From contig CAIVBF010000125.1 in the NCBI GenBank assembly GCA_903904095.1, forward strand, positions 1-9,054: a DNA stretch of 9,054 nt, written 5' to 3'. The notes below the pieces were generated by a model. The model did no database searches, was not told where the DNA came from, and worked only from the letters and a program-made list of their open reading frames with translations. Positions 1 to 6,574 of the stretch are shown here, one piece after another. The position numbers were made by a program, and so were the translations under genes. Position 1 is the stretch's first letter; every line of letters begins with the position of its first letter. The stretch comes from an uncultured bacterium. GTDB taxonomy: Bacteria; Patescibacteriota; Patescibacteriia; Patescibacteriales; UBA12465.

Positions 1-204
1 ACAAAATCTAATTTGGAGGGCAACACCCTTCTGAATATGGCCGAAGCTTTAAACGAGATTCGGATTGATTTTGAATTGCCCGACGAACATTTAGACCGCG
101 AGGACAAAGCAAAAGTATTGAAAGATATCAGGGACGATTTGACCGATATTTTTTGGAATTACAAACTTGTTAAAAAGAATAAATATGCAGCCGACGACAA
201 GTAA
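1..204 (+). CDS. Hypothetical protein, 5' end outside the window
   Basis: The frame is open from the first base of the window to a TAA at 202-204, so the gene probably begins upstream and only about 67 C-terminal residues are visible. The visible part is highly charged and predicted helical, rich in Asp, Glu and Lys, with no transmembrane segment and no motif I recognise. A short form starting at the ATG at 37 (55 residues) is possible, but the only purine-rich ribosome site nearby (GGAGGG at 15-20) is too far from that ATG. Its last 20 bases overlap the start of the recombinase in another frame, which suggests co-transcription and translational coupling. It is probably an element-borne gene. 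Function unknown. Confidence 0.55.
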   Translation, partial: TKSNLEGNTLLNMAEALNEIRIDFELPDEHLDREDKAKVLKDIRDDLTDIFWNYKLVKKNKYAADDK

Positions 205-1867
205 AATTAAATATTTGGCCTATGTCCGAAAATCAACCGAGGGCGACGAACGCCAGGCTTTATCGATAGACAGTCAAAAAGATAAAGTCCGGGAGTTTTT
301 CAGCGGTCTGGAAATTGTCGATGTGCTTGAAGAAAAACACACCGCCTTTAAACCATACAGCCGCCCGGTCTTCGCCGAGATGATCAAAAGACTATCCAGG
401 GGCGAAGCGCAAGGAATTATTGCCTGGCATCCGGACAGACTGAGCCGCAATGAAATAGACGCCTCGACTATCACTTATATGGTTCGCACCGGATTGATTA
501 AAGACTTAAAATTCGGCTCCTATAATTTCGACAATTCCCCCGAAGGCATAATGATGTTGCAAATGGCCTTAAGCCAATCGCAATATTTTTCTTCTAAACT
601 GGGCAAGGACGTTAAACGAGGATTGGAGAAGAAATTTGAAATGGGTTGGCAGCCTAATATCGCGCCGGAGGGCTATATAAACAAGCGCGACGATATTAAG
701 GGACTGAGCACGATAATCGTCGATAAGGACAAATTTCCGCTCCTACGAAGGGCTTTTGATGCCATGCTGACCGGCGTTTATACCGCCCCGCAGGTGTTGG
801 ATATAATGAATAACGAATGGGGCTTTAAGACCCGAAGATTCAAGAGCCGAGGCGGTGGCCCGATGTCTAGGAGTGCTTTATATCGTATTTTTACCAGTCC
901 TTTTTACGCCGGTATTATCAACTACAACGGCAAGGAAAACAAAGGCAAACATAAGCCGATGATTAGCTTGGAAGAATACGACAAGATTCAAATTATTATG
1001 GGACGAAACGGCAAACCGAGAAATCAAAAGAAAGACTTCGCTTATACCGGGCTGATACATTGCAAAGAATGTGGCTGTTTGATAACTGCCGATCTGAAAC
1101 ACAAAGTTATTAAATACACTAAAGAATTGAGAAGTTATACTTATTATTGCTGCACCCGCAAGCGCAAAGATTACGCCTGTCATCAAGCGGCTATAACCAG
1201 GGATGACTTAGAATCGCAAGTCGAGAAAGAACTCGAAAAATATCAAATCAGACCGGAGTTTTTAGATCTCGGTCTGGAAATAATTGAGGAGCTTAAAAAC
1301 GAAGAACAGGAAAAAGACTCGGCTGTAAAAAATAACGCCGGCAAATCAGCCGACGCCTTAAAAGAAGAAATGAAAAATTTGACTAAAATGCGCTGCCGCA
1401 ATCTTCTCGGCGATGAAGAATACACGGAATCAAAAAATGAATTAATGAGAGAACTATCTAAACTCGAAATTAATAATACCGATGATAATTTTGAAGAAGA
1501 AGTTATAAAAATAACTAAAGAAACTTTTGAGCTTGCCATTCACGGACGCAAACAATTAATGGACGGCGACAATGAAACTAAAAGAAAGGTGCTGACAACT
1601 TTAGGCTCGAACTGGACTTTGGAACATAAAAAACTTGAAATGTTAGCTTATAAATGGTTAATGCCAATACAAAAATCGCAAACACTCCTTAACGACAAAA
1701 TAGCCAGGTTCGAACTGAGAAATACCCCCATAACAAAAGGACGAAATGAGCTTTTAAGCCTACTTCGTCCCACTCTGCGGAGAGGCAGGGATTCGAACCC
1801 TGGGCCGGCTTGCACCAGCGACAGTTTTCAAGACTGTTCCATTAGACCGCTCTGGCACCTCTCCTGA
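185..1867 (+). CDS. Large serine recombinase (site-specific integrase)
   Basis: A cytoplasmic DNA recombinase expected to integrate and excise the element through a phosphoserine-DNA intermediate. The resolvase domain occupies roughly residues 8-145, with the nucleophile in Y13-V-R-K-S17 and the arginine-rich active-site motif W81-HPDRLSR. The Recombinase domain follows (about 160-275), then a zinc ribbon with C293-x2-C296 paired with C322/C323 and C332, then a charged coiled-coil (about 365-430) typical of the family. The 560-residue length is normal for large serine recombinases. I chose the ATG at 185 rather than the TTG at 167 because only six unconserved residues are lost; neither has a strong ribosome site. 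Oddly, residues 532-560 are encoded entirely by the antisense of a tRNA-Ser gene, so the native C-terminus is set by the insertion site. No internal stop is present, so the gene looks intact. Confidence 0.93.
   Translation: MQPTTSKIKYLAYVRKSTEGDERQALSIDSQKDKVREFFSGLEIVDVLEEKHTAFKPYSRPVFAEMIKRLSRGEAQGIIAWHPDRLSRNEIDASTITYMVRTGLIKDLKFGSYNFDNSPEGIMMLQMALSQSQYFSSKLGKDVKRGLEKKFEMGWQPNIAPEGYINKRDDIKGLSTIIVDKDKFPLLRRAFDAMLTGVYTAPQVLDIMNNEWGFKTRRFKSRGGGPMSRSALYRIFTSPFYAGIINYNGKENKGKHKPMISLEEYDKIQIIMGRNGKPRNQKKDFAYTGLIHCKECGCLITADLKHKVIKYTKELRSYTYYCCTRKRKDYACHQAAITRDDLESQVEKELEKYQIRPEFLDLGLEIIEELKNEEQEKDSAVKNNAGKSADALKEEMKNLTKMRCRNLLGDEEYTESKNELMRELSKLEINNTDDNFEEEVIKITKETFELAIHGRKQLMDGDNETKRKVLTTLGSNWTLEHKKLEMLAYKWLMPIQKSQTLLNDKIARFELRNTPITKGRNELLSLLRPTLRRGRDSNPGPACTSDSFQDCSIRPLWHLS
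1735..1770 (-). terminator. Probable terminator of tRNA-Ser, inside the recombinase gene
   Basis: On the minus strand, eight bases past the tRNA 3' end, there is a 7-bp perfect stem, GGACGAA (1770-1764) with TTCGTCC (1745-1739), enclosing a smaller GCTT/AAGC stem, followed by TTTTGTTA (1738-1731). This is the shape of an intrinsic terminator at the right distance from the tRNA. Because the same bases encode recombinase residues about 519-529 on the plus strand, the element appears to supply a terminator to the tRNA it inserted next to. The inverted repeat could instead, or also, be a recombinase or attachment-site feature. Confidence 0.55.
1778..1864 (-). tRNA. tRNA-Ser, anticodon UGA
   Basis: The minus strand folds into a class II tRNA of 87 nt. 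The acceptor stem is GGAGAGG with CCTCTCC plus discriminator G. The D stem is CCA/TGG. The anticodon stem is ACAGT/ACTGT with loop CTTGAAA, giving anticodon TGA, which reads UCA codons. A long variable arm (GCTGG/CCGGC with one G-U pair) is diagnostic of serine, leucine or tyrosine tRNAs. The T arm is CAGGG-TTCGAAT-CCCTG. The 3' CCA is not encoded (the next bases are CAG), so it must be added after transcription. The tRNA lies wholly inside the recombinase reading frame on the opposite strand and has its own promoter at 1884-1912. Confidence 0.97.
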
Positions 1868-1883
1868 TATTTAATCTATCAGT

Positions 1884-1912
1884 AGTATAAATACTTTTTT
1901 TAAGTCTGTCAA
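1884..1912 (-). promoter_or_regulatory. Sigma70-type promoter for tRNA-Ser
   Basis: On the minus strand a perfect -35 box TTGACA (1912-1907) is followed by a 17-base spacer and a near-perfect -10 box TATACT (1889-1884). Transcription would start near 1877, leaving a leader of about a dozen bases before the mature 5' end of the tRNA at 1864. The -35 box begins inside the T-rich tail of the upstream operon's terminator. The match is as good as expected for a stable-RNA promoter. Confidence 0.85.
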
Positions 1913-1949
1913 AAGAATTAGGGCCTTATGACTGTTATAAGGCCCTAAT
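1911..1949 (-). terminator. Intrinsic terminator of the GNAT-glmS-HD operon
   Basis: A perfect 13-bp inverted repeat (1917-1929 with 1937-1949, core AGGGCC/GGCCCT) encloses a 7-base loop, only 10 bases after the HD gene stop. On the minus strand it is followed by TTCTTTT (1917-1911), a usable though imperfect T tract. On the plus strand it is followed by an A-rich and then T-rich stretch, so it may also stop recombinase transcripts coming from the other side. The tail overlaps the -35 box of the tRNA-Ser promoter. Confidence 0.8.
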
Positions 1950-1959
1950 CCTAAAATTT

Positions 1960-2622
1960 CTATTTAATTCCCTTAACTTCCTCCCAAAATCTCTTAAAAT
2001 ATGAGTCCATAAAATCACTTCTCTCTTTAGCAATTCTTTTCCCGGTCTTTGTTAAAATTTTATCTTTAATGTTTTTTAACTTAAATTCATACTCTAAAAA
2101 AGCCGTATCCTCTCTAGTGTAGGCCATATCTTTTTTGTCTTTAACTAATTTCTTCTCATTACCAGTATACATAGCGTTTTTTAAATAACCGGCAAACAAA
2201 AAAGTGCGCCCGACGCCAACCGCTCCGATTGAATCAATCTTATCCGAATCAAACAATACTTTTGCCTCAATCGTTTTTGGAATATGCTGGTTACGATAAC
2301 GATGACTGATAATACAATGAGTAATATTATCAATAATATCTTGATCAATCTTGTGATTACGCAGAATTTTCGCCGCTATCTCTGCGCCTTTTTCGGCATG
2401 GCAGAATTTACCCTTACTTTTCATTTCTTCTTTACGTCCAATATCGTGCAGCAGACAAGCTATGGTCAAGATATTTAAATCAGCCTTTTCTTCTTTGCCG
2501 ATATGTAAAACTAAATTTAAAACTCTATCAACATGTGTCCAGTCATGGCAGCCGCTCGCCCCGGCAAAATATTTTTTAGCTTCAATTTCTATTTGAGAAA
2601 TTATTTTTTTATTTATTTTCAT
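1960..2622 (-). CDS. HD-domain phosphohydrolase (YpgQ/YedJ-like)
   Basis: A soluble, probably cytoplasmic, metal-dependent phosphohydrolase of 220 residues, close to the usual length for the YpgQ/YedJ group. Visible HD-superfamily signatures are H30 in HDWTHVDRV, the metal-binding H59-D60 in LLHDIGR, histidines in the following helices (H75, H102, H107), and the final acidic motif FDSDKIDSIGA (D125/D127). YpgQ-type enzymes have been reported to act on nucleoside triphosphates, but the substrate cannot be read from sequence, so only the fold and reaction class are firm. The lysine-rich C-terminus (about 160-220) is helical and charged. It starts 11 bases after the glmS stop and is the last gene of the operon, followed by a strong hairpin. 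No clear Shine-Dalgarno sequence precedes the ATG, suggesting coupling to glmS translation. Confidence 0.87.
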   Translation of the reverse strand: MKINKKIISQIEIEAKKYFAGASGCHDWTHVDRVLNLVLHIGKEEKADLNILTIACLLHDIGRKEEMKSKGKFCHAEKGAEIAAKILRNHKIDQDIIDNITHCIISHRYRNQHIPKTIEAKVLFDSDKIDSIGAVGVGRTFLFAGYLKNAMYTGNEKKLVKDKKDMAYTREDTAFLEYEFKLKNIKDKILTKTGKRIAKERSDFMDSYFKRFWEEVKGIK

Positions 2623-2633
2623 ATTATTTATAA

Positions 2634-4427
2634 TTATTCAACGGTCACCGACTTCGCTAAATTACGCGGCTTATCAACATTAACTCCGTTAAGGTCGGCA
2701 ACATAATAAGCCAAGAGTTGTAATGGAATAATATTAACTAATGGCGATAATTCTTCAGAAACGGAAGGAACCATAATAACATAATCCGATAGCTTTTTAA
2801 TAACTTCATTGTCCATATCCGTAATTGTGATAATTCTCCCGCCACGCGCTCTAACCTCCTGAATATTACTAATTACTTTTTCAAAAATAGGTCCGTGATT
2901 AACCACAAAAACAACGAACATGTTTTCATCAATTAAAGCAATCGGCCCATGTTTCATTTCCGCGGCCGGATAGCCTTCCGCGTGGATATAAGAAACTTCT
3001 TTTAATTTTAAGGCTCCCTCAAGAGCGACCGGAAAATTTATTCCGCGTCCTAAATATAAAGAGTTATGCGATCCAATAAAATTCTGCGAAATAGCTTTTA
3101 TTTCCTTAGCGTTATCTAGAATAGATTGAATTTTTTGTGGAATACTTTCTAACTCATTAATTAATTCCCGATCTACTTCCCCGCTAATCTGTTCTTCAAA
3201 ATATAAGGCTAATAAAATTAAAGACGTAACCTGTGATGTAAAAGCTTTGGTGCTGGCAACGCCTATTTCCGGACCGGCATGTAAATATATTCCCGATTTA
3301 ACTTCCCGCGAAATAGTTGACCCGACAATATTAACAATTCCTAATGTCTCACAATTGGTCGCTTCTTTTAAAGCCGCTAAAGTATCAGCCGTTTCGCCGG
3401 ACTGAGAAATAACAATTAATAAATTATTCGGACCAATAATCGGATTACGATATCTAAACTCCGAAGCATAATCAACTTCAACCGGTAGCCCGACTATCTT
3501 CTCAATCAAATATTTACCAATTAAAGCCGAATGCCAGGAAGTGCCACAGGCCGTAATAATTATCTTATCAACTTTTTTCGGATCTAAATTAACCGATAGC
3601 TTTATTGAGCCGTTATTAACTCTACCTCTTAAAGTATTGGCGATTGTTTTTGGTTGTTCAAAGATTTCCTTTAACATAAAATGCTTAAAACCACCTTTTT
3701 CAATTTCATCAATCGTCCATTTAATTTCCTGAGTCTCACCGGTTAGTAATTCCCCATTAATATTTTTTAAACTATAGCCGTCTTCACTAAGAATGGCGAT
3801 CTCATTATCCTTTAAATAAATAACTTGCTGCGTATGCTCAATAATCGCGGAAGCGTCCGAGGCGACAAAAGTTTCATTCTCGCCAATCCCTAAAATCAAA
3901 GGCGATCCGCGTCGCGCGACAATTATTTTATGTTCCGTTGCACACATAACCGCTAACCCGAATGTCCCTTCTAAGCATTTGATAGTTTCCGTAACCGCTT
4001 TTTCTAAATTATCAACATAAAATTTCTCAATCAAATGCGCAATAATCTCCGTGTCCGTTTCCGAAATAATTTTATGGCCTTCGCTCTCTAATAGAACTTT
4101 TAAAGCCTGGAAATTTTCAATAATCCCGTTATGAACAACCGCAATTTTTTTCTGGCAGTCAAAATGCGGATGCGCATTAATCTTATTTGGTCGGCCATGT
4201 GTTGCCCAGCGAGTGTGAGCGATGCCGATGGTACTATTAAGAATTTTATTTGCTAGTTCCGCCTCAAGCATTTTGATCGGCCCCTCTTCTTTAATTATTT
4301 CTAAGGCGCCATTTTCTAAAACACAAATACCGGCGCTATCATAACCGCGATATTCTAAACGTTTTAAACCGGAAATAAGAAATGGAGTAGCTGGTTTCTT
4401 GCCGATATAACCGATAATTCCACACAT
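2634..4427 (-). CDS. glmS: Glutamine--fructose-6-phosphate aminotransferase (isomerizing)
   Basis: Makes glucosamine-6-phosphate and glutamate from fructose-6-phosphate and glutamine, the entry step to UDP-GlcNAc and so to peptidoglycan and other envelope sugars; cytoplasmic. The N-terminal class II glutaminase domain (about 1-215) has the nucleophile C2 immediately after Met, HTRWATHG at 71-78, the HNG oxyanion motif at 99-101 and ETDTE at 123-127. Two SIS isomerase domains follow: CGTSWHS (294-300), SQSGETADT (341-349), STKAFTSQ (392-399), EGALKLKE (470-477, with the catalytic-type Glu), KHGP near 492, and the characteristic C-terminal KSVTVE carrying the sugar-binding Lys. At 597 residues it is full length. 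It begins one base after the GNAT stop, so it is probably translationally coupled; no glmS ribozyme-like leader could fit in that gap. Confidence 0.98.
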   Translation of the reverse strand: MCGIIGYIGKKPATPFLISGLKRLEYRGYDSAGICVLENGALEIIKEEGPIKMLEAELANKILNSTIGIAHTRWATHGRPNKINAHPHFDCQKKIAVVHNGIIENFQALKVLLESEGHKIISETDTEIIAHLIEKFYVDNLEKAVTETIKCLEGTFGLAVMCATEHKIIVARRGSPLILGIGENETFVASDASAIIEHTQQVIYLKDNEIAILSEDGYSLKNINGELLTGETQEIKWTIDEIEKGGFKHFMLKEIFEQPKTIANTLRGRVNNGSIKLSVNLDPKKVDKIIITACGTSWHSALIGKYLIEKIVGLPVEVDYASEFRYRNPIIGPNNLLIVISQSGETADTLAALKEATNCETLGIVNIVGSTISREVKSGIYLHAGPEIGVASTKAFTSQVTSLILLALYFEEQISGEVDRELINELESIPQKIQSILDNAKEIKAISQNFIGSHNSLYLGRGINFPVALEGALKLKEVSYIHAEGYPAAEMKHGPIALIDENMFVVFVVNHGPIFEKVISNIQEVRARGGRIITITDMDNEVIKKLSDYVIMVPSVSEELSPLVNIIPLQLLAYYVADLNGVNVDKPRNLAKSVTVE

Positions 4428-4428
4428 A

Positions 4429-5214
4429 TTATTTAGTATAAGTATTATTTTTTATAATTTCTTTAAAACCAATTTTTTTATAAACCGATAAAGCCACTTC
4501 CGATGAAACCAGGCAGGCCTCGTTATAGCCAAGTTTTTTTGCCTCATTCAATAAAACCTTAAGCATTAAAGCTGCGTATCCCTTCCCTCTGGCCGATTTT
4601 ATAGTTCCGACATTCTCAATTGAAAATCGGTCATGGGCGTAATAAGAGGCGGTTGAAACCGCTTCTCCGTTTTCATAAACAACATAAGCTTTAATCTTAT
4701 TGTTCTTAGAATTTAATCTGAATTCATCTAAAAATCCGAATTTGCGATCATAGTCAGATTCTACATAATCAAAGGCATCAACAAAAACCGCTTTAATATC
4801 TTTTAAAATATTAACTGAGTCCGAACACATTATTTTTACATTATCAGCTAAAGTATAGCTGCAATCAAGCTCGCTAAGATTATCAAGAATCATGCTATAG
4901 CTAGAATTTTTTAGTTTAAAACCATTGCTCAATAATAATTTATTTATATTATCATTCTCTAGAGCCTTAATCCGATAATCATGATTTCCAAAGAAATTAT
5001 TAATCAATCGCAAATCATCCTCCGAGAAATCTTCATTTAAAATATGCGCAAAATTATACAAAGAATCAATAAAGGGTTCCGTTTTAAATAAAAAAAGGCT
5101 ATCTGTTTTTTCCCGGACTATCTTTATCTGTAAAATATCACGAATAGATTCAAGTATTTGGTATACCGTATAACGCGAAGGATCTAATTCGGACAGCTTC
5201 TTTTCGGCTGGCAT
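4429..5214 (-). CDS. GNAT-family N-acetyltransferase with two GNAT-like halves
   Basis: A soluble acetyl-CoA-dependent acyltransferase of 261 residues. The C-terminal half (about 125-261) is a recognisable GNAT domain: motif A is at 202-216 with the pyrophosphate-binding R209-G-K-G-Y-A, followed by helix LLNEAKKLGY and the closing motif ALSVYKKIGF (241-250). The N-terminal half (about 20-110) resembles a degenerate GNAT half ending in a KLLLSNGFKL segment but lacks the R/QxxGxG/A loop, so only one site should bind acetyl-CoA. It is the first gene of the operon, 27 bases downstream of a good -10 box, with glmS one base behind it. The pairing hints at amino-sugar chemistry, but the protein does not look like the known glucosamine-6-phosphate acetyltransferase GNA1, so the acceptor is unknown. 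No clear Shine-Dalgarno sequence precedes the ATG. Confidence 0.85.
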   Translation of the reverse strand: MPAEKKLSELDPSRYTVYQILESIRDILQIKIVREKTDSLFLFKTEPFIDSLYNFAHILNEDFSEDDLRLINNFFGNHDYRIKALENDNINKLLLSNGFKLKNSSYSMILDNLSELDCSYTLADNVKIMCSDSVNILKDIKAVFVDAFDYVESDYDRKFGFLDEFRLNSKNNKIKAYVVYENGEAVSTASYYAHDRFSIENVGTIKSARGKGYAALMLKVLLNEAKKLGYNEACLVSSEVALSVYKKIGFKEIIKNNTYTK

Positions 5215-5240
5215 AATAGTCTAATTAGAATTATTATTCT

Positions 5241-5269
5241 ATTTTATTCCATTATTAATTAATTATCAA
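5241..5269 (-). promoter_or_regulatory. Promoter of the GNAT-glmS-HD operon
   Basis: On the minus strand TTGATA (5269-5264) and TAAAAT (5246-5241) are separated by exactly 17 bases; each differs from the sigma70 consensus at one position. The predicted start near 5234 gives a leader of about 20 bases before the GNAT ATG at 5214. It lies immediately after the terminator of the upstream transcription unit, so the operon is likely independent. Confidence 0.75.
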
Positions 5270-5270
5270 T

Positions 5271-5299
5271 AAAAAAAGAGACCCGATTTTCTGGGTCCC
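5271..5299 (-). terminator. Intrinsic terminator after the PQ-loop gene
   Basis: On the minus strand GGGACCC (5299-5293) pairs with GGGTCTC (5284-5278), a 7-bp stem with one G-U pair and an 8-base loop, followed directly by seven T residues (5277-5271). This is a textbook Rho-independent terminator 27 bases beyond the stop of the gene at 5326-5958. Confidence 0.88.
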
Positions 5300-5325
5300 C
5301 TTAAATAACAAGTATAACATTTATT

Positions 5326-5958
5326 CTATTCTATCGGATTGAGCCTTACTTTAAATTTCCAATAAGAAAAGTACAGTAAAACCCACAGAATTAAGCCGAG
5401 TGAATTAATAATTTCCATCGGCCAAATATCTAAGATAATAGCATAAATGAGCCAAAATACCCCTGATATCACACTGACAATTATCTGGTCAGGATGAACC
5501 GATCCGGAGCTTTTATTCCGCCAGATTTCCAGTATCTGGGCCAACAAGGTAAGGCCAATTATTGAACCGAAAATTAAGAATAATAAGTCCCTTTGGGGAA
5601 CAAATATAATTAACGGTAAAACTATGGCCGAACCGAGACCAACGATTTTCTCCTTTAAGCTAATTGGCTTAAACCTTAGCAGATTAACAATTATAGCTAA
5701 AGCGATAAACCCGAGGAAACCATTGATAGTTAGCGCCAGACTGTTTTTACCTAATCCGTAAATAATTACAGCTATTGCCGAAAATCCATAATACGAAAAA
5801 AAGATAAAATTAACAGAATGCCCAGAACGATTTTTAACTATCGTTTTGTTTTGCCTGATTAGGGCGATTCCCTGTGATACAGTAAAGATTAGCGTAGCTA
5901 GAAATGTTAGAGTTAACATATTAAAGCCGAAATTCTGAAGTTCAACAAATTTTTCCAT
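5326..5958 (-). CDS. Seven-helix PQ-loop (SWEET-like) membrane protein
   Basis: An integral membrane protein of 210 residues with about seven hydrophobic segments (roughly 14-34, 50-69, 73-94, 105-120, 124-146, 158-178, 182-200). It contains two related triple-helix units: the first has Q29...RQNKT...SGHSV (29-49), the second Q141...WRNKSSGSV (141-154), each followed by two more helices. This is the internal duplication of SWEET/PQ-loop transporters, which move sugars or amino acids; the substrate is not predictable here. I chose the ATG at 5958; a TTG at 5970 would add four residues. The start lies 12 bases after the stop of the upstream 192-residue gene, so the two are almost certainly co-transcribed. 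A strong terminator follows. Confidence 0.8.
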   Translation of the reverse strand: MEKFVELQNFGFNMLTLTFLATLIFTVSQGIALIRQNKTIVKNRSGHSVNFIFFSYYGFSAIAVIIYGLGKNSLALTINGFLGFIALAIIVNLLRFKPISLKEKIVGLGSAIVLPLIIFVPQRDLLFLIFGSIIGLTLLAQILEIWRNKSSGSVHPDQIIVSVISGVFWLIYAIILDIWPMEIINSLGLILWVLLYFSYWKFKVRLNPIE

Positions 5959-5970
5959 TTTTTCGCTCAA

Positions 5971-6549
5971 CTAATTAGTTGCTACTGGTAAATTTGCTAA
6001 AGCGAATTTAATTCCCTGCTTTCTCTTGGCCGGGTTAATAATAATCCGACTGATTCTTTTGGGGTAGTCATTTGCGCCACGATGATATGATTCTTGCAAG
6101 ATACAGCAAACACCAATTTTTATATCGGCGTTTTCTTCTTCAATGTCACCGTATTTCTGGGTTTCATGCCAATCTTGTTCACACTCTTCAGTGGCATAAA
6201 TCAATTCACCAACAACACCGCCCGCATAACGGCTATAACAAATTTGAACACCTTCGGCAAACTCAATAATTTTTTGTGAGTAATGCAATTCACACAAACG
6301 CTGACGCAGAGGGCAATTATAGTCGGTCGGTTTTTTGACTTTCCAAATATTGCCGCAGTCATAACCAACGGTATCTCCTGCCTCAATCGTAATAGAAATT
6401 GATTTGCCGTACGAGTCAGTACCAATGAAAGTAACCTGGCCACCGTTTCTTTTAACCTCAGCATGATGTCTGCCAAGTGTTCCGCCCGGTTTAAATTCGC
6501 CTTCAGGCATTTGCCACAATTCTTCAAACTTAAAATATCTCTTAGCCAT
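5971..6549 (-). CDS. Hypothetical soluble protein, 192 residues, seven cysteines
   Basis: I do not recognise a family. The protein has no signal peptide or membrane segment and looks soluble and mixed alpha/beta, with glycine-rich beta-like stretches near 36-66. It has seven cysteines (C65, C79, C86, C104, C123, C148-C149), none in an obvious CxxC zinc ribbon, and several histidines (H28, H29, H89, H128, H156), so metal or redox chemistry is possible but unproven. The ATG at 6549 is supported by an AGG-type ribosome site about 8 bases upstream. It lies between two PQ-loop membrane protein genes on the same strand, 12 bases ahead of one and 117 after the other. Codon usage looks like a real gene, although a 108-codon frame also lies open on the same strand inside it. 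Confidence 0.75.
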   Translation of the reverse strand: MAKRYFKFEELWQMPEGEFKPGGTLGRHHAEVKRNGGQVTFIGTDSYGKSISITIEAGDTVGYDCGNIWKVKKPTDYNCPLRQRLCELHYSQKIIEFAEGVQICYSRYAGGVVGELIYATEECEQDWHETQKYGDIEEENADIKIGVCCILQESYHRGANDYPKRISRIIINPAKRKQGIKFALANLPVATN

Positions 6550-6574
6550 CGCAGTCGCCTATTTCTAGGACTTT

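Larger units (their letters stand above)
1..1777 (+). mobile_element. Right-hand end of a putative tRNA-Ser-integrated element
   Basis: This stretch carries the element's recombinase and the gene before it, and stops at the 3' end of tRNA-Ser. Serine and tyrosine integrases often use tRNA 3' ends as attachment sites, and the integrase gene usually sits next to the tRNA, as here. G+C falls from 55 of 120 bases (241-360) to 37 of 120 (2701-2820) in hand-counted samples, which supports a foreign origin to the left. The other end of the element, and any second copy of the attachment core, would lie left of the window, so the element's size and cargo are unknown. The boundary at 1777/1778 is the edge of the tRNA; the true crossover could lie some bases inside the tRNA. 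Confidence 0.55.

Noticed and set aside
167..184. TTG at 167 as the recombinase start
   Set aside because: It adds six unconserved residues, has no better ribosome site, and an ATG follows at 185; it cannot be fully excluded.
878..1539. Two roughly 100-codon minus-strand frames opposite the recombinase
   Set aside because: They are shadows of a strongly supported coding sequence on the plus strand and show no recognisable protein features.
1704..1717. T-loop-like GTTCGAAC palindrome as a possible second attachment core or tRNA remnant
   Set aside because: Only the short T-loop-like core matches; the surrounding T stem and acceptor sequence of tRNA-Ser are absent, and the bases are explained as recombinase codons.
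4425..4431. glmS ribozyme or riboswitch ahead of glmS
   Set aside because: Only one base separates glmS from the upstream gene, leaving no room for a leader structure, and the preceding sequence is coding.
6201..6527. Minus-strand frame of 108 codons inside the 192-residue gene
   Set aside because: It overlaps the longer frame completely, has no ribosome site or family resemblance, and the longer frame joins neatly to the next gene.
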